Shown here in pieces: positions 17,314 to 27,517 of a DNA stretch of 64,000 nucleotides; positions within the stretch are counted from its first letter, which is position 1, and every line of letters starts with the position of its first letter. The stretch is from Hypericibacter adhaerens (GTDB taxonomy: Bacteria > Pseudomonadota > Alphaproteobacteria > Dongiales > Dongiaceae). Location: the NCBI RefSeq assembly GCF_008728835.1, contig NZ_CP042582.1:5625001-5689000 (forward strand), in the 5' to 3' direction. A model generated the notes under the pieces. It saw only the letters and a list, made by a program, of their open reading frames with translations. It was not told the DNA's origin and ran no database searches. Both the position numbers and the translations under genes were made by a program.

Positions 17314-18189
17314 ATGATCTCGCGCCCCACCTGGCGGCGCTTGGCGCTCGGGCTGCCGACGATCCTGGGCTTCGCGCGGCGCGGCTTCTTCATCCCCTAT
17401 CGCTATGCCGAGAGCGTGGCGCCCGGCGGCGGCAGCGATCTCTATCCGGCCGTCGGCCAGCTCTTCGCCGATTATGCCGACATCTTCGCCGAGGCGCTGG
17501 CGGTGCTGGCCGACCATGAGGGCGACTTCCAGCGCATCGTCGCGAACCGCGAGCCGGGCGCGCCGCGCTTCGACCAGGACTGGTTCCCCCGGCTCGACGC
17601 GGCGATGGCCTACGCGCTGGTCCGGCGCTTTCGCCCGCGCCGCATCGTCGAGGTCGGATCCGGCCATTCGACGCGGTTCGTGGCGCGCGCCGTGGCCGAT
17701 GGCGGGCTCGAGACCGCGATCACCGCGATCGATCCGGCGCCGCGGGCCGACATCGCCCGCCTGCCGATCCGCCTGGTCCGCGAGCCGGTGCCGCAATGCG
17801 GGCCGGCGCCCTTCGAGACGCTGGCGCCCGGCGATCTGCTGATGATCGATTCGAGCCACATCCTGATGCCGGGCACGGATGTGGATTTCCTGCTCTCGAC
17901 CGTGCTGCCGCGCCTCAAGCCCGGCACGCTGATCCATATCCACGACATGATGCTGCCCGACGACTATCCGGCCGATTGGGCCTGGCGCGGCTACAACGAG
18001 CAGGCAGGCGTGGCGGCGCTGCTGGGCAGCGGGGCCTGGCAGCCGCTCTTCTCGAGCCACTGGGCCGTGACGCGGATGGCGCCGGCCGTCGCCCAATCCG
18101 CGGCGGCGGGCCTGCCGCTCCTGCCGGGTGCCCGCGAGACGGGACTCTGGCTCGAGCGCCGCGGTCGCGGCCAGCGGACCTACTTGTAG
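17314..18189 (+). CDS. Class I SAM-dependent methyltransferase
   Basis: 291 aa from ATG 17314 (GAGGGG 8 bases upstream, within the repeat). A frame open to 17245 would translate the repeat and is not used. Rossmann-type methyltransferase: motif I IVEVGSGHSTRFVARAV near residue 115, acidic strand-2 end AIDPAPR, and MIDSSHILMPGTDVDF near 185 (Methyltransf_24-like, with Asp and a DSSH motif). The N-terminus (RLALGLPTILGF) is weakly hydrophobic. Target unknown. The 3' end overlaps the convergent permease gene by 10 bases. Confidence 0.85.
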   Translation: MISRPTWRRLALGLPTILGFARRGFFIPYRYAESVAPGGGSDLYPAVGQLFADYADIFAEALAVLADHEGDFQRIVANREPGAPRFDQDWFPRLDAAMAYALVRRFRPRRIVEVGSGHSTRFVARAVADGGLETAITAIDPAPRADIARLPIRLVREPVPQCGPAPFETLAPGDLLMIDSSHILMPGTDVDFLLSTVLPRLKPGTLIHIHDMMLPDDYPADWAWRGYNEQAGVAALLGSGAWQPLFSSHWAVTRMAPAVAQSAAAGLPLLPGARETGLWLERRGRGQRTYL

Positions 18190-19379
18190 GGGTCGGCCGC
18201 GTCCCTGAGCCCGTCGCCCAGGAAGTTGAACGCCAGCACCACCAGGATCACCGGCAGCACCGGGAACATCAGCCAGGGATAGAGCGCCACGACGTTGATG
18301 TTCTGCGATTCGTTGAGCAGCACGCCCCAGCTCGTGATCGGCGGCCGCAAGCCCAGCCCCAGGAAGCTCAGGGCCGTCTCGCCCAGGATCATGGAGGGGA
18401 TCGCCAGCGTGGCCGAGGCGATCAGATGGCTCATGAAGCTCGGGATCAGATGGCGCCAGATGATGCGCCGCGGCCTCGCCCCCATCAGCTCGGCCGCGAG
18501 GCAGAAATCCTCCTCGCGCAAGGCCAGGAGCTTCGAGCGCACGGCCCGCGCCAGCCCGGTCCAATCGAGCAGGCCGAGGATGAGCGTGATGCCGAAGAAG
18601 ACCAGGATCGGGCTCCAGGTCACCGGCATGATCGCTGACAGCGCCAGCCAGAGCGGGACATGCGGCACCGAGCGCACGATCTCGATCAGGCGCGAGACCG
18701 CGGAATCGACCCAGCCGCCGTAATAGCCGGCGATGCCGCCGAGGCCGAGACCCAGGAAGAAGCTCACCGCGACGCCGATCAGGCCGATCGTCAGCGAGAT
18801 GCGCGCGCCGTAGGTGATGCGCGACAGGAGATCGCGCCCCAGCCGGTCGGTGCCGAGCAGGAACATGGTGCCGCCTTCGGCGGGGCAGATCAGGTGAACG
18901 CGCGATTCGAACAGGCCCCAGAAGCGATAGCTCTCGCTCTTGCAGAAGAAGCGGATCGGCTCGACCTTGCCGGTGTCCTCGCTGTATTCGCGCTTCAGGT
19001 TCTGCATGTTGAGCCGGTAGTCGAGCCCATAGACGAAAGGTCCCACGAACCGGCCCTGGTCGAAGAAATGGATGCGTTGCGGCGGCGCATAGATGAAATC
19101 GACATGCCGGGAATGGAGTGCGTAGGGCGACAGGAACTCGGAGATCAGGATCACGAAATAGCAGAGGACGAGGAAGGCGCCCGAGATCACGGCCAAGCGA
19201 TGGCGGCGGAACTTCCACCACATCATCTTCCACTGCGAGGCCAGGTAGTAGCGTTCCTGCTCGCTGCTCATCCGTTCGACCGAATAGGGATCGAACGGCG
19301 CGGTCGAGACCCGGTGCTGCAGGGGCAGGCGGGCGGGCGCGGACGCGGCGGGCGCCGCGATGTCGGACGGTGGCGTCAT
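18180..19379 (-). CDS. ABC transporter permease, OppC/DppC type
   Basis: 399 aa from the ATG at 19379, which overlaps the upstream permease stop by 4 bases (ATGA); a longer frame to 19793 is a shadow of that permease. First TM at about 60-80, then an unusually long periplasmic loop (about 85-185, with FVYGLDYRLNMQNLKREYS and CPAEGGTMFLLGTDRLGRDLLSR), then five more TM segments. The EAA loop is EDFCLAAELMGARPRRIIWRHLIP. The end FNFLGDGLRDAADPYK is typical of the family. It is the partner of the OppB-type permease and is last in the run. Confidence 0.94.
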   Translation of the reverse strand: MTPPSDIAAPAASAPARLPLQHRVSTAPFDPYSVERMSSEQERYYLASQWKMMWWKFRRHRLAVISGAFLVLCYFVILISEFLSPYALHSRHVDFIYAPPQRIHFFDQGRFVGPFVYGLDYRLNMQNLKREYSEDTGKVEPIRFFCKSESYRFWGLFESRVHLICPAEGGTMFLLGTDRLGRDLLSRITYGARISLTIGLIGVAVSFFLGLGLGGIAGYYGGWVDSAVSRLIEIVRSVPHVPLWLALSAIMPVTWSPILVFFGITLILGLLDWTGLARAVRSKLLALREEDFCLAAELMGARPRRIIWRHLIPSFMSHLIASATLAIPSMILGETALSFLGLGLRPPITSWGVLLNESQNINVVALYPWLMFPVLPVILVVLAFNFLGDGLRDAADPYK

Positions 19380-20374
19380 TTGGATGCGGCGGCCCCCAGC
19401 CGGATGCGCGGATCGAGCACGGCCAGCGCCAGATCCGAAAGGAACATGCCCACCACGGTCAAGAGGGCGAGGAACATCAGGAACGAGCCCGCCAGATACA
19501 TGTCCTGGCTGCGCAGCGCATCGAGCAGCATGGGACCCGTCGTCGGCAGCGACAGCACCACCGACACGATCACCGCGCCCGACACGACCTCGGGCAGCAG
19601 GCTGCCGATATCGGCGATGAAGGGGTTGATCGCCATGCGCAGCGGGTATTTCCACAAGAGCCTGGTCGGCGACAGGCCCTTGGCACGGCCGGTCACGACA
19701 TATTGCTTCTGCAGCTCGTCGAGCAGGTTGGCGCGCAGGCGGCGGATCATGCCGGCGGTGCCGCTGGTGCCGATCACGATCACCGGCACCCACAGATGCG
19801 CCAGCACCGACCTGGCCTTGGCCCAGCTCCAGGGCGCGTCGGCATAGCTCGGATCCATCAGCCCGCCGATCGAGATGCCGAACTTCACGTTGGCGAAATA
19901 GAGCAGCACCAGCGCCAGGAGGAAGCTCGGCGTTGCCAGCCCCAGGAAGCCGAGGAAGGTCAGCGCATAGTCGCCGAGGCTGTATTGCCGGACCGCCGAA
20001 TAGATTCCGATCGGGAAGGAGACGACCCAGATGAAGATGATGGTCGCGACCGACACCACGATGGTCAGCGCCAGGCGGTCGCCCACCACCTGGTTCACCG
20101 GCATCCCGTATTCGAAGGAGTAACCCAGGTCGCCTTGCACCAGATTGCCGACCCAGACCGCGTACTGCACCAGGAAGGGACGGTCGAGGCCGTACTGGTG
20201 GCGCAGGAAATCGATCTTCTGCTGGTCGACCGCCTCGCCCTGGCTTTGCAGCTCGGCGATGTAGGTCGAGAGATAGTCGCCGGGCGGGGCCTGGATGATG
20301 GCGAAGACCAGGAAGCTGATGACCAGCAGCGTCGGCACCATCACGATCAGGCGGCGGAGCAGATAGGAGAACAT
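19376..20374 (-). CDS. ABC transporter permease, OppB/DppB type
   Basis: 332 aa, six TM segments. N-terminus MFSYLLRRLIVMVPTLLVIS is the classic family start. Periplasmic segment LDRPFLVQYAVWVGNLVQGDLGYSF and the EAA loop (LRANLLDELQKQYVVTGRAKGLSP...LLWKYPLR) are present. It overlaps the OppC-type gene by 4 bases and sits 47 bases after the binding-protein gene, so the two permeases are translationally coupled. Inner membrane. Confidence 0.94.
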   Translation of the reverse strand: MFSYLLRRLIVMVPTLLVISFLVFAIIQAPPGDYLSTYIAELQSQGEAVDQQKIDFLRHQYGLDRPFLVQYAVWVGNLVQGDLGYSFEYGMPVNQVVGDRLALTIVVSVATIIFIWVVSFPIGIYSAVRQYSLGDYALTFLGFLGLATPSFLLALVLLYFANVKFGISIGGLMDPSYADAPWSWAKARSVLAHLWVPVIVIGTSGTAGMIRRLRANLLDELQKQYVVTGRAKGLSPTRLLWKYPLRMAINPFIADIGSLLPEVVSGAVIVSVVLSLPTTGPMLLDALRSQDMYLAGSFLMFLALLTVVGMFLSDLALAVLDPRIRLGAAASK

Positions 20375-20421
20375 CGGGCCTCGGGTGATCGGCGGGGAAA
20401 TGGTTCGTTCGAAAGGGCGCC

Positions 20422-22425
20422 TCAGTTGGCGGCGGCCGTCTGGGTCGCCTTCTCGTCGAGCCAGAAGGTATCGGGCTTGTAGACGCCGAGCTGCGCGCCC
20501 GGCTCCCAGTTATAGACGGCCGTGTCCGGCAGATTGTGCAGGAAGTTCTTCGCCACCACCGGCTGCGGCACGCTGTTGACGGTGCCGATCACGAACACCT
20601 GGTCGCTGTAGATCTGCAGCATCTGCTCCCAGATCGCCGTGCGCTCCTCGTCGGTCGCGGATTCGCGCCACTTCTGCAGCAAATCGAGCAGCTGCTTGGC
20701 GACCGGCATGTCGGCGGCCTCGCCCGAGCCGCTCATGGTCTCGCGGAACTGGCCCCATTTCGGCCATTGCAGCTGCTGCTGGCTGGTCGGTGCGAATTCG
20801 AGCGGCGCCACGTCGGGCGTGGGAATGCCGTTGTCGAGCCCGGTCCAGACCGCCATGACATTGTCGCCGGCGAAGATGCGGTTGCGGAAGACCTCGCGCT
20901 GCGAGGGCTTCACATAGAGCCGGATGCCGAGCTGGGCCCAGCTGTCGCGGATCAGCTCGAGCACGTCCGATTCCTCGGTGCTCTCGCCGGCGCTCTCCAC
21001 CAGGATGTCGACGGTGCGCCCGTCCGGCAGCAGCCGGACGCCGTCCTCGTCGCGCTTGTCGAGGCCCATCTCGTCGAGCAGGGCGTTGGCCTGCGCGATG
21101 TCGAGGCTGGCCCAGGCATTGGCGTAGGTCTCGTTGTAGAGCGGGCTCTGCGGCAGCACCATGTTGGCGCTTTCCTTGGCCAGGCCGTAATAGATCACCT
21201 GGTTGATCTCGTGCCGGTCGATCCCGAGCGAGAGCGCGCGCCGGAACCGCACGTCGCGCAGCACGTCGCGCCAGACCGGATCGTTGCAATTGAGGTTGGG
21301 GTAGAGCGCCACCTGCGAGCCCATGCCGTTGGTCCAGAGCCGCACGCGGTAATTGCCGCGCGTCTCGCCGTCCTTGAGGAAGGTGTAGTTGTCGAAGCGC
21401 AGGTTGCGCGACTGCAAGGTCGTCTCGCCGGCGCCGACCTTGGCCGGGATCAGCTTGCTGTCGACGATGTCGAAGATCACGCGATCGACATAAGGCAGCT
21501 GGCGGCCGCGCGGATCGACCCGGTAGTAGTAGGGATTGCGCTCGAACACGAAGCGCTCCGCCGGCGGCTTGGTCACCAGCATCCAGGGATCGAGCGTGGG
21601 CTGCTTGGGGTTGTCGTTCTTGTACATGTTGTCCCTGCGGTTATGCAGGGCGGCCCAGCTCGGCTGCTGCGCCTCCTGGACCTTCTGCGCCAGATCCGCG
21701 GCGTCCGCGTATTTGACGTGGAACTTCTTCAGGTAATGGCTGGGGCGGTAGATATAGAGCGGCGTCGTGCCCGCCAGCGCCGGCAGGAAGTCGGCATTGG
21801 GCTTCGACCAGCTGTAGCGGACGGTGTATTTGTCCGGGAACTCGACCTTGGGCCACTCGCCATCCACGCTCAGGACCGAGGGCGGACCCGTGGGCGACAG
21901 TTCCTGGTTGTTGGCGACGTCCTCCCACCAGTAGCGGAAATCCTCCGCATCGAAGGGTTTGCCGTCGGACCACTTCATCCCCTTGCGCAGGTGGAAGGTG
22001 AAGATGCGTCCGTCCTCGACATCGTAGGATTCGGCGATGTCGGCGACGATCTTGAAGTCGCGGTCGTAGCCCACGAGGCGCGCATAGCTATAGACCACCA
22101 TCATGCGGGTGTCCTTGGCGGACCCCATCAGCATGGTGAGATCGCCGCCATAGCGCCCGGCCTCGCTCATGTTGGCGACCGCGGGATCCTCGGGCAGCCG
22201 CTGGTTCACCGGCGGCAGGTCGCCCGAGGCGATCTTGTCGGCGAACCAGGGCGAATCCGAATAGGCCTGCTGGGCCTGGGCGCCGCCGCTCTGGATCGAT
22301 CCGGCCAGGAGGACCGCGAGCGCCGTCAGGACGCCGCGCCTCGCCCATCGCAAGAGGCGCGCGCGTGCCGGCATCGTCGCGAGGTCTGGCGCCGGCGAAA
22401 GGGACGATGAAGGGATCGGCCGCAT
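20422..22425 (-). CDS. Periplasmic solute-binding protein, family 5 (peptide/oligosaccharide type)
   Basis: 667 aa from ATG 22425 (GAGG 8 bases upstream; 10 bases after the ATPase stop). Signal peptide with hydrophobic core VLTALAVLLAGSIQSGGAQA. The SBP_bac_5 pattern is clear: LAESYDVEDG-like (IAESYDVEDGRIFTFHLRKGMKWSDG), KPFDAEDFRYWW, FRRALSLGIDRHEINQ, LLDEMGLDKRDEDGVRLLPDGR. At over 640 residues it belongs to the long variant of the family. I recall that some long members, such as the rhizobial alpha-galactoside binder AgpA, take oligosaccharides rather than peptides, so with glycosyltransferase neighbours the ligand may be a glycan fragment (inference). Confidence 0.92.
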   Translation of the reverse strand: MRPIPSSSLSPAPDLATMPARARLLRWARRGVLTALAVLLAGSIQSGGAQAQQAYSDSPWFADKIASGDLPPVNQRLPEDPAVANMSEAGRYGGDLTMLMGSAKDTRMMVVYSYARLVGYDRDFKIVADIAESYDVEDGRIFTFHLRKGMKWSDGKPFDAEDFRYWWEDVANNQELSPTGPPSVLSVDGEWPKVEFPDKYTVRYSWSKPNADFLPALAGTTPLYIYRPSHYLKKFHVKYADAADLAQKVQEAQQPSWAALHNRRDNMYKNDNPKQPTLDPWMLVTKPPAERFVFERNPYYYRVDPRGRQLPYVDRVIFDIVDSKLIPAKVGAGETTLQSRNLRFDNYTFLKDGETRGNYRVRLWTNGMGSQVALYPNLNCNDPVWRDVLRDVRFRRALSLGIDRHEINQVIYYGLAKESANMVLPQSPLYNETYANAWASLDIAQANALLDEMGLDKRDEDGVRLLPDGRTVDILVESAGESTEESDVLELIRDSWAQLGIRLYVKPSQREVFRNRIFAGDNVMAVWTGLDNGIPTPDVAPLEFAPTSQQQLQWPKWGQFRETMSGSGEAADMPVAKQLLDLLQKWRESATDEERTAIWEQMLQIYSDQVFVIGTVNSVPQPVVAKNFLHNLPDTAVYNWEPGAQLGVYKPDTFWLDEKATQTAAAN

Positions 22426-22435
22426 CGGATCTGCC

Positions 22436-24319
22436 TCAGGACGCGAATTTAAGCGCGCTGGCCGCCTCGGCTGCACGCAGGAAATGGCCGGGCGCCACCT
22501 CGATCAACGAAGGGTGGTTCCCCTCGTCGATGGTGAAGGGTGCCGGCCAGGCCGAGGGCACCGAATGGCGCTCGGCGGTGAGCTTCTGGAAATCGAGCGG
22601 ATAGCGCGGGTCGGGCTCGGGCACCGCCGAGAGCAGCGCCTTGGTGTAGGGATGGATCGGGTTGCGGAACAGGGTCGAGGAGGGCGCCAGCTCGACCAGC
22701 CGCCCGGCGCACATCACGGCGATCCGGTCGGCGATATAGTCCACCACCGCCAGGTTGTGCGAGATGAAGAGATAGGTGAGGCCCAGCTTCTGCTGCAGGT
22801 CCTTCAGCAGGTTGAGGATCTGGGCCTGGATCGAGACGTCGAGGGCCGAGACCGGCTCGTCGCAGATCAGGAGATCGGGCTGGAGCGCCAGCGCGCGGGC
22901 GATGCCGATGCGCTGGCGCTGGCCGCCGGAGAAGCTGTGCGGATAGCGCTTGAGGTGGCGGACATCGAGCCCCACCAGCTGCATCAGCTCCTTCACCGCC
23001 TCCGCGCGGCTGCGATCGTTGCCCACGCCATGGACCACGAGCGGCTCGCTGATGATGTCGAACACCGTCATGCGCGGGTTGAGCGAGCCGTAGGGATCCT
23101 GGAACACGAACTGGATCTTGCGCCGATACTTGAACAGCGCCTCGCCCCTGAGGCCCAGCACGTCGAGCCGCTTGCCGAAATCGTTGAAGGTGATCTTGCC
23201 GCTGTCGGGCGTGATGGCGCGCATGATCATCTTGCTGACGGTGGTCTTGCCGCAGCCGCTTTCGCCCACCAGCCCCAGGCACTCGCCGCGCGCGATCTCG
23301 AAGCTCACATCGTCGACCGCGAGGATCTTGTCGCTCCGGCCCGCCAGCGCGCCCTGGCGGCGATGATAGCTCTTGCTCAGATGCTCGACCGAGAGCAGCG
23401 GTCCCGCCGCGACCGCTTCCGCGGGCCAGTCCTTGCGGCCCCTGAGCAGCCGGGCGTCCGCCGTCGCGATCTCGCGGATCGGCACCAGCCTCTCGCCCGG
23501 CGCCATGTGGAAGCGCGGCACGGCGCGCAGGAGCGCCTTCAGATAGGGATGCTGCGGGTTGGCGAAGATGTCGGCCAGCATGCCGCTTTCCATGATCTGG
23601 CCGTGATACATGACCACCACTTCCTCGGCCATGTTGGCGACGACGCCGAGATCGTGGGTGATCATCAGGAGCGCCATCCCCAGCTCCTGCTGGAGGTCGC
23701 GGATCAGCTTCAGGATCTGCGCCTGGATGGTGACGTCGAGCGCGGTGGTCGGCTCGTCGGCGATCAGGAGCGCCGGCCGGCAGATCAGCGCCATCGCGAT
23801 CATCGCCCGCTGGCGCAGGCCCCCGGAGAGCTCGAACGGATAGGTGTCGTAGGCCCGCTTGGGATCGGGGAAGCGCACCAGCCGCAGCATCTCGATCACC
23901 AGCTCCTTGCCGGTGGCCGCGTCCACCTTGCGGTGCAGATGCAGCGCTTCGCAGATCTGGTTGCCGATCGTGTGGAGCGGCGAGAGCGAGCTCATCGGCT
24001 CCTGGAAGATGATCGAGATGCGTCCGCCGCGCAGCTCGCGGAACTGGGAGCCCCGGGGCGACAGTTTCGCGATGTCGGTGACGGCGCCTCCCTTGGCCGG
24101 ATCGGCGAACAGGATCTCGCCGCCGGTGATCCGGGCGGAGCCGGGCAGGATGCCCATGATGGCCTGGCTGATGACCGTCTTGCCCGAGCCGGATTCGCCC
24201 ACCAGCGCCACCGAGCCGCCTTGCGGAACCCGCAGGGAGACGCCGCGCACGGCGTGAACCACGCCGCCCGGCAGCATGAAGGAGACCGAAAGGTCCTTGA
24301 TCGAGAGAAGATCGGTCAC
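22436..24319 (-). CDS. Dual ATP-binding protein of an Opp/Dpp-type importer (DppD-DppF fusion)
   Basis: 627 aa from a GTG at 24319, which overlaps the upstream stop by 4 bases (GTGA). The frame extends further upstream, but only as a shadow. Two complete ATPase domains: domain 1 with Walker A GESGSGKT (41-48), signature LSGGLRQR (164-171) and Walker [14 protein letters not shown]; domain 2 with Walker A GESGCGKT (352-359), FSGGQRQR and [12 protein letters not shown]. Each is followed by the oligopeptide-family C-terminal segment (HPYLKALL and [16 protein letters not shown]). It energises the permease pair downstream; a single polypeptide replaces the usual D and F subunits. Confidence 0.94.
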   Translation of the reverse strand: MTDLLSIKDLSVSFMLPGGVVHAVRGVSLRVPQGGSVALVGESGSGKTVISQAIMGILPGSARITGGEILFADPAKGGAVTDIAKLSPRGSQFRELRGGRISIIFQEPMSSLSPLHTIGNQICEALHLHRKVDAATGKELVIEMLRLVRFPDPKRAYDTYPFELSGGLRQRAMIAMALICRPALLIADEPTTALDVTIQAQILKLIRDLQQELGMALLMITHDLGVVANMAEEVVVMYHGQIMESGMLADIFANPQHPYLKALLRAVPRFHMAPGERLVPIREIATADARLLRGRKDWPAEAVAAGPLLSVEHLSKSYHRRQGALAGRSDKILAVDDVSFEIARGECLGLVGESGCGKTTVSKMIMRAITPDSGKITFNDFGKRLDVLGLRGEALFKYRRKIQFVFQDPYGSLNPRMTVFDIISEPLVVHGVGNDRSRAEAVKELMQLVGLDVRHLKRYPHSFSGGQRQRIGIARALALQPDLLICDEPVSALDVSIQAQILNLLKDLQQKLGLTYLFISHNLAVVDYIADRIAVMCAGRLVELAPSSTLFRNPIHPYTKALLSAVPEPDPRYPLDFQKLTAERHSVPSAWPAPFTIDEGNHPSLIEVAPGHFLRAAEAASALKFAS

Positions 24320-24846
24320 GGCTCGACACCGTCGCGGGCGTCGCGCCAGGAAGGCCCGCCGGCAAAGCCGAGGGCTTCGAGATTGGCGCGCGTGGTGTCG
24401 TCGATCGCGATGCCGTTGTCGCGCACCGCGAGTGCCGCGCGCCGCGTCATGTCCTCGAAGCCATCGAGATCGGAATCGAAAGCGATGCGTGCCGTGGGCC
24501 CGGCGAGATGCATCGTGAACCATCCATTCTTGCGGTTGCGGCGGGTCGAGTAGTAACGAAGCTTAACCGACACGAGATCGCGCCATGCCACTGTTTCCTT
24601 ACTGAAAATCACCGACCGGGGCGAGGTCATAGTGAGGGCCTGATCGGACAGCTCGATACGGACGGCTTGCCGCCACACCGTCCTTATCGTGAACAGGAGA
24701 AAGAGGAGCGTCAATCCGCCGATAAGAATGTGAACCTGTGGTGCCGAGGGCAGGAGCAGCCAGGCCGCGATCGAGCCCGCGAGGCCGAGGCCGCCGCGCA
24801 GATAGTCGCCGATGAGCCGGCGGCCCTGATACCGCAGCACCGTCAC
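24316..24846 (-). CDS. Small membrane protein with a PH-like domain, unknown function
   Basis: 176 aa. Two hydrophobic segments near residues 20-35 and 38-55, then a beta-rich region beginning [42 protein letters not shown], the pattern of bacterial PH-like membrane proteins (YdbT/bPH type). The start overlaps the deacetylase gene by 4 bases and the stop overlaps the ATPase start by 4 bases. This links the glycan genes to the importer by translational coupling. I do not recognise a specific family. Confidence 0.72.
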   Translation of the reverse strand: MTVLRYQGRRLIGDYLRGGLGLAGSIAAWLLLPSAPQVHILIGGLTLLFLLFTIRTVWRQAVRIELSDQALTMTSPRSVIFSKETVAWRDLVSVKLRYYSTRRNRKNGWFTMHLAGPTARIAFDSDLDGFEDMTRRAALAVRDNGIAIDDTTRANLEALGFAGGPSWRDARDGVEP

Positions 24847-25637
24847 GCGGCCCTGCCATGGCCGGGGTCGGCCTTCGCAGGCCCGCGGAAGGCGATGCCG
24901 CTGCCGACCCAGCGGGCGGCCGGATGGCCCCCGGTTTCATCAAGAAAGCGCGCGATGAAATCCCAGCCGGCCCGGTCGTGGGCCAGATGATGTGTCATGA
25001 GGCCGGTCGGCTCGCGTCGGTCGGCCTCGCCGCTGCGCCGCAGGTGCAAATGGAGAACGGCACGTTTCAGGATGGGCCTTGCGCCCAGGAACCGCCGGGT
25101 CGTCCAGTTCATGACGTCGAGATGGACGTTGCTCTGCAGCATCCGGCCCGCCGCGAAACGATGGGCGCGCGCGCCGAAGACCGACAGGCCGCGATAATCC
25201 GCGCGCGCCAGGGCCGCGATCACGGTGTCGTCGATCCGGTTCCAGGGCGGCACCATCACCGCGATGAACTGCCGGCCGAACAGCTCCTCGAGCTTGCGCC
25301 GGCCCACCCTGAGCTCGGCCATGACTTTCGCCACGGGCCGGTGGGAACCCAGCTCGATCGTCTTGTCGCCGTCGGGGGCGTGATTGTGGTGCGCATAACC
25401 ATGCTGCAGCACCTTGAGACCGGTTTCGGCGCGCAGCCGGCCGGCCAGGGCGCGGCCTGCCGGCGCCGGAATCACCGCGAGCGCCAGCGGCAGGTCGCGC
25501 GAGGACCGCAGTGCCAGGAGCCGGTCGAGGGCCGGCGAGGGTTCGACCGCATCGTCGTCGCGCCACCAGAAATCGGCGCGCAGGCCGGCATCCGCCCAGC
25601 GATCGAGCTCGGTCCTGAGCGCCGCCCAGCTGCTCAT
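24843..25637 (-). CDS. Polysaccharide deacetylase-like protein
   Basis: 264 aa with the NodB-like barrel pattern: FWWRDDDAVEPSPALDRLL at about 23 (the DD metal/catalytic motif), LALAVIPA, LKVLQHGYAHHNHAP (HxxxH-like metal site near 80), and VMVPPWNRIDD at about 130. It lacks a signal peptide, so it would act in the cytoplasm on a lipid-linked or nucleotide sugar, unlike secreted chitin deacetylases. It overlaps the glycosyltransferase gene upstream and the PH-like gene downstream by 4 bases each. Confidence 0.8.
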   Translation of the reverse strand: MSSWAALRTELDRWADAGLRADFWWRDDDAVEPSPALDRLLALRSSRDLPLALAVIPAPAGRALAGRLRAETGLKVLQHGYAHHNHAPDGDKTIELGSHRPVAKVMAELRVGRRKLEELFGRQFIAVMVPPWNRIDDTVIAALARADYRGLSVFGARAHRFAAGRMLQSNVHLDVMNWTTRRFLGARPILKRAVLHLHLRRSGEADRREPTGLMTHHLAHDRAGWDFIARFLDETGGHPAARWVGSGIAFRGPAKADPGHGRAA

Positions 25638-26833
25638 GCCCGCCGGCCCCCGGATGCTTTGCCGTCGGTCGCCAGGCCCGGGGCGTGCGGCCCGGCCAGA
25701 GCCCGCAGCATCCGCGCGCTTTGCGCCCCACCATCGAAACGCAGCGTCATCACCGGCCGGCTTGCCGCCGCGGCCCGGTCGATCGCCGCCGCGAAGGAAG
25801 CGGGCGCCAGCGCCTCGCCCTCGACCAGGTGGATCAGCTTCATCGCCGCCAGCCGGCGCGCCCGCAGGGTCTGCTCCGTCTCGCTGGCTTCGGCAAAGGG
25901 CACGACGAGCGCGCGGGCCCGGACGCTGAGGAGTTCCATGACGGTATTATAACCGGCCTGCGAGATGGAAAGGTGGCAACGGGCGAACAGCGCCGGCAGG
26001 TCCGCCCGCACACGATCCAGCTGAACGCCTGCAGGCAAGGACAGCCGCAAGGCGTCGAGGTCGCGCTCGGCCATGCCGGGACCGGTCACGATCCGCCAGG
26101 GTTTGTCGCGCCAGCGCGTCAACGGCCGCGCCGCGAGCGCCGCTTCGATCAGCGGGCGTCCCACGGCACCGCCGCCGGCCGAGACCAGGATCTCGTCGCT
26201 CACCGGCGTGTCCGCGCCGGCGATCGTGCCTTGCGCCGCGGAATCGACCACGAAGCCCGTATAGGCGAGACGGTCGGCCAGCGCCGACGCCACCGGAAAG
26301 CTGGCCTCGAGCGGAATGACCGCGGGATCGCCATGCACCAGCACGCGGTCGAAATATGTCCGCGCCAGCACGATCATCTCCTCCTGCCGCCGCGGATCGG
26401 ATTTCATCACCAGCACGTCGCGCAGGGAGCAGACCGTGACCGGACGCGGATGCCGGGCCTGCGCGGCCTCGAGCAAAGGCAGGAGCTCGAAGCGGAAGGC
26501 GCGCCGGCCGAAAGGGAACTGCTCGATCAGCAGCAGATCCGGCCGGCACGCGTCGAAGAGGCCCAAGAGCGCCTCGCGCCGTGACGCGCGCCAGGCATCG
26601 TCGATCGGCTGTCCCCGCTCGTCGATGATGGTGGAGAAGCGGCCGTCGGCGCTTTCCGCGGGCGGCAGTTGCACCAGCCGTCCGGCCGGGGCGATGCCCT
26701 CGACCGGCCGTCCGCCCGAAGCGACGGTCACCTCGATGCCGGCTTCCTCGCAGGCGCGCACCAGCGCCATGGCGCGACGGAAGTGACCCACCCCGAGGAG
26801 ATGCTGCACATAGAAGAGAAGCCGCGGCGCCAT
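25634..26833 (-). CDS. Glycosyltransferase of the MurG-like (GT28) fold
   Basis: 399 aa from ATG 26833, which overlaps the preceding phosphatase stop by one base (TGATG); a longer frame to 27208 is a shadow of that gene. N-terminal sheet LLFYVQHLLGVGHFRRAMALVRACEEAGIEV, then EILVSAGGGAVGRPLIEAAL near residue 215 and the donor-binding SISQAGYNTVMELLSVRARALVVPF near 310, as in MurG-type transferases. It is similar in layout to the protein at 30127-31371 (HLLGVGHFRRA versus DTFGLGHLRRC). Donor and acceptor unknown. Confidence 0.85.
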   Translation of the reverse strand: MAPRLLFYVQHLLGVGHFRRAMALVRACEEAGIEVTVASGGRPVEGIAPAGRLVQLPPAESADGRFSTIIDERGQPIDDAWRASRREALLGLFDACRPDLLLIEQFPFGRRAFRFELLPLLEAAQARHPRPVTVCSLRDVLVMKSDPRRQEEMIVLARTYFDRVLVHGDPAVIPLEASFPVASALADRLAYTGFVVDSAAQGTIAGADTPVSDEILVSAGGGAVGRPLIEAALAARPLTRWRDKPWRIVTGPGMAERDLDALRLSLPAGVQLDRVRADLPALFARCHLSISQAGYNTVMELLSVRARALVVPFAEASETEQTLRARRLAAMKLIHLVEGEALAPASFAAAIDRAAAASRPVMTLRFDGGAQSARMLRALAGPHAPGLATDGKASGGRRA

Positions 26834-27480
26834 CAGCCGGCCCCGCGCCGAGGATCCGCCGCCGCCTCGGCCGGCAGGAGGGAGAGATTGAGCCGCTCGA
26901 TCCGGGGCTGGCCGTCGGCGGCGATGGCGAATATCTGCAGGCAGTCGGGCTGGAGCTTCACCGGCGGCTTTCCGGTCATGTCCCACCGCGCCGCCATCGC
27001 GTAGAGCGCGCGCATGACGCCGCGATGGGTGATGGCGAGCCGGTCGTCGCCGGCGGCCGCGATCTCGCCGAGCCAGGGCCCCAGGCGCTGCTGCACCTCG
27101 CGCGGGGATTCGCCGCCGGGCGCCCGGTAGTCGAGGCCGCGCTCCTCGAGCGCCGCCATCGCTGCGCCCAGCCGCGCGCGCAAATCGGCGAGCCGCTCGC
27201 CTTCCCATTGGCCCTGGCTCATCTCGGCGAGGCGGGGCTCGATGGCGATGGCATCCCCATGGGCGTGGCTCGCCGCGAGGAGCGCCGCGGTCTCGCGGCA
27301 GCGCCGGAGGGGGCTCGTGACCCAGGGCCGGGCGGCCCAGGGCGCCGGTAAGCGCCAGGCTTGCACCCGTGCGCGACCCGCCTCGTCCAGCGGCTGGTCG
27401 CTGCGGCCTTGCAGCCGTCGCGCGCGATTCCAGGCGGTGGGCCCGTGCCGCAGCAACGCGAGCTGGATCGCCGCCGTCAT
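26833..27480 (-). CDS. Histidine phosphatase (phosphoglycerate-mutase-like)
   Basis: 215 aa. The catalytic LLRHGPTAWNRARRLQGRSDQPLDEAG at residues 9-35 contains the RHG phospho-histidine motif. SPLRRCRETA, a catalytic acid in EMSQGQWEGE, and the second His in AITHRGVMRALY complete the site. The GQWEG motif matches the alpha-ribazole phosphatase/CobC-like and sugar-phosphate phosphatase group. In this glycan cluster a sugar-phosphate or polyprenyl-phosphate substrate is plausible (inference). It lies 37 bases after the preceding GT4 gene and its stop overlaps the next start. Confidence 0.87.
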   Translation of the reverse strand: MTAAIQLALLRHGPTAWNRARRLQGRSDQPLDEAGRARVQAWRLPAPWAARPWVTSPLRRCRETAALLAASHAHGDAIAIEPRLAEMSQGQWEGERLADLRARLGAAMAALEERGLDYRAPGGESPREVQQRLGPWLGEIAAAGDDRLAITHRGVMRALYAMAARWDMTGKPPVKLQPDCLQIFAIAADGQPRIERLNLSLLPAEAAADPRRGAG

Positions 27481-27517
27481 GAGGGAAGCGAAATGACGGG
27501 CGGGAACGACATGGCGC

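Noticed and set aside
17068-19233. A 721-codon frame on the minus strand
   Set aside because: Reads through the OppC-type gene in another frame and across the methyltransferase and MBL genes; Arg/Pro-rich without motif.
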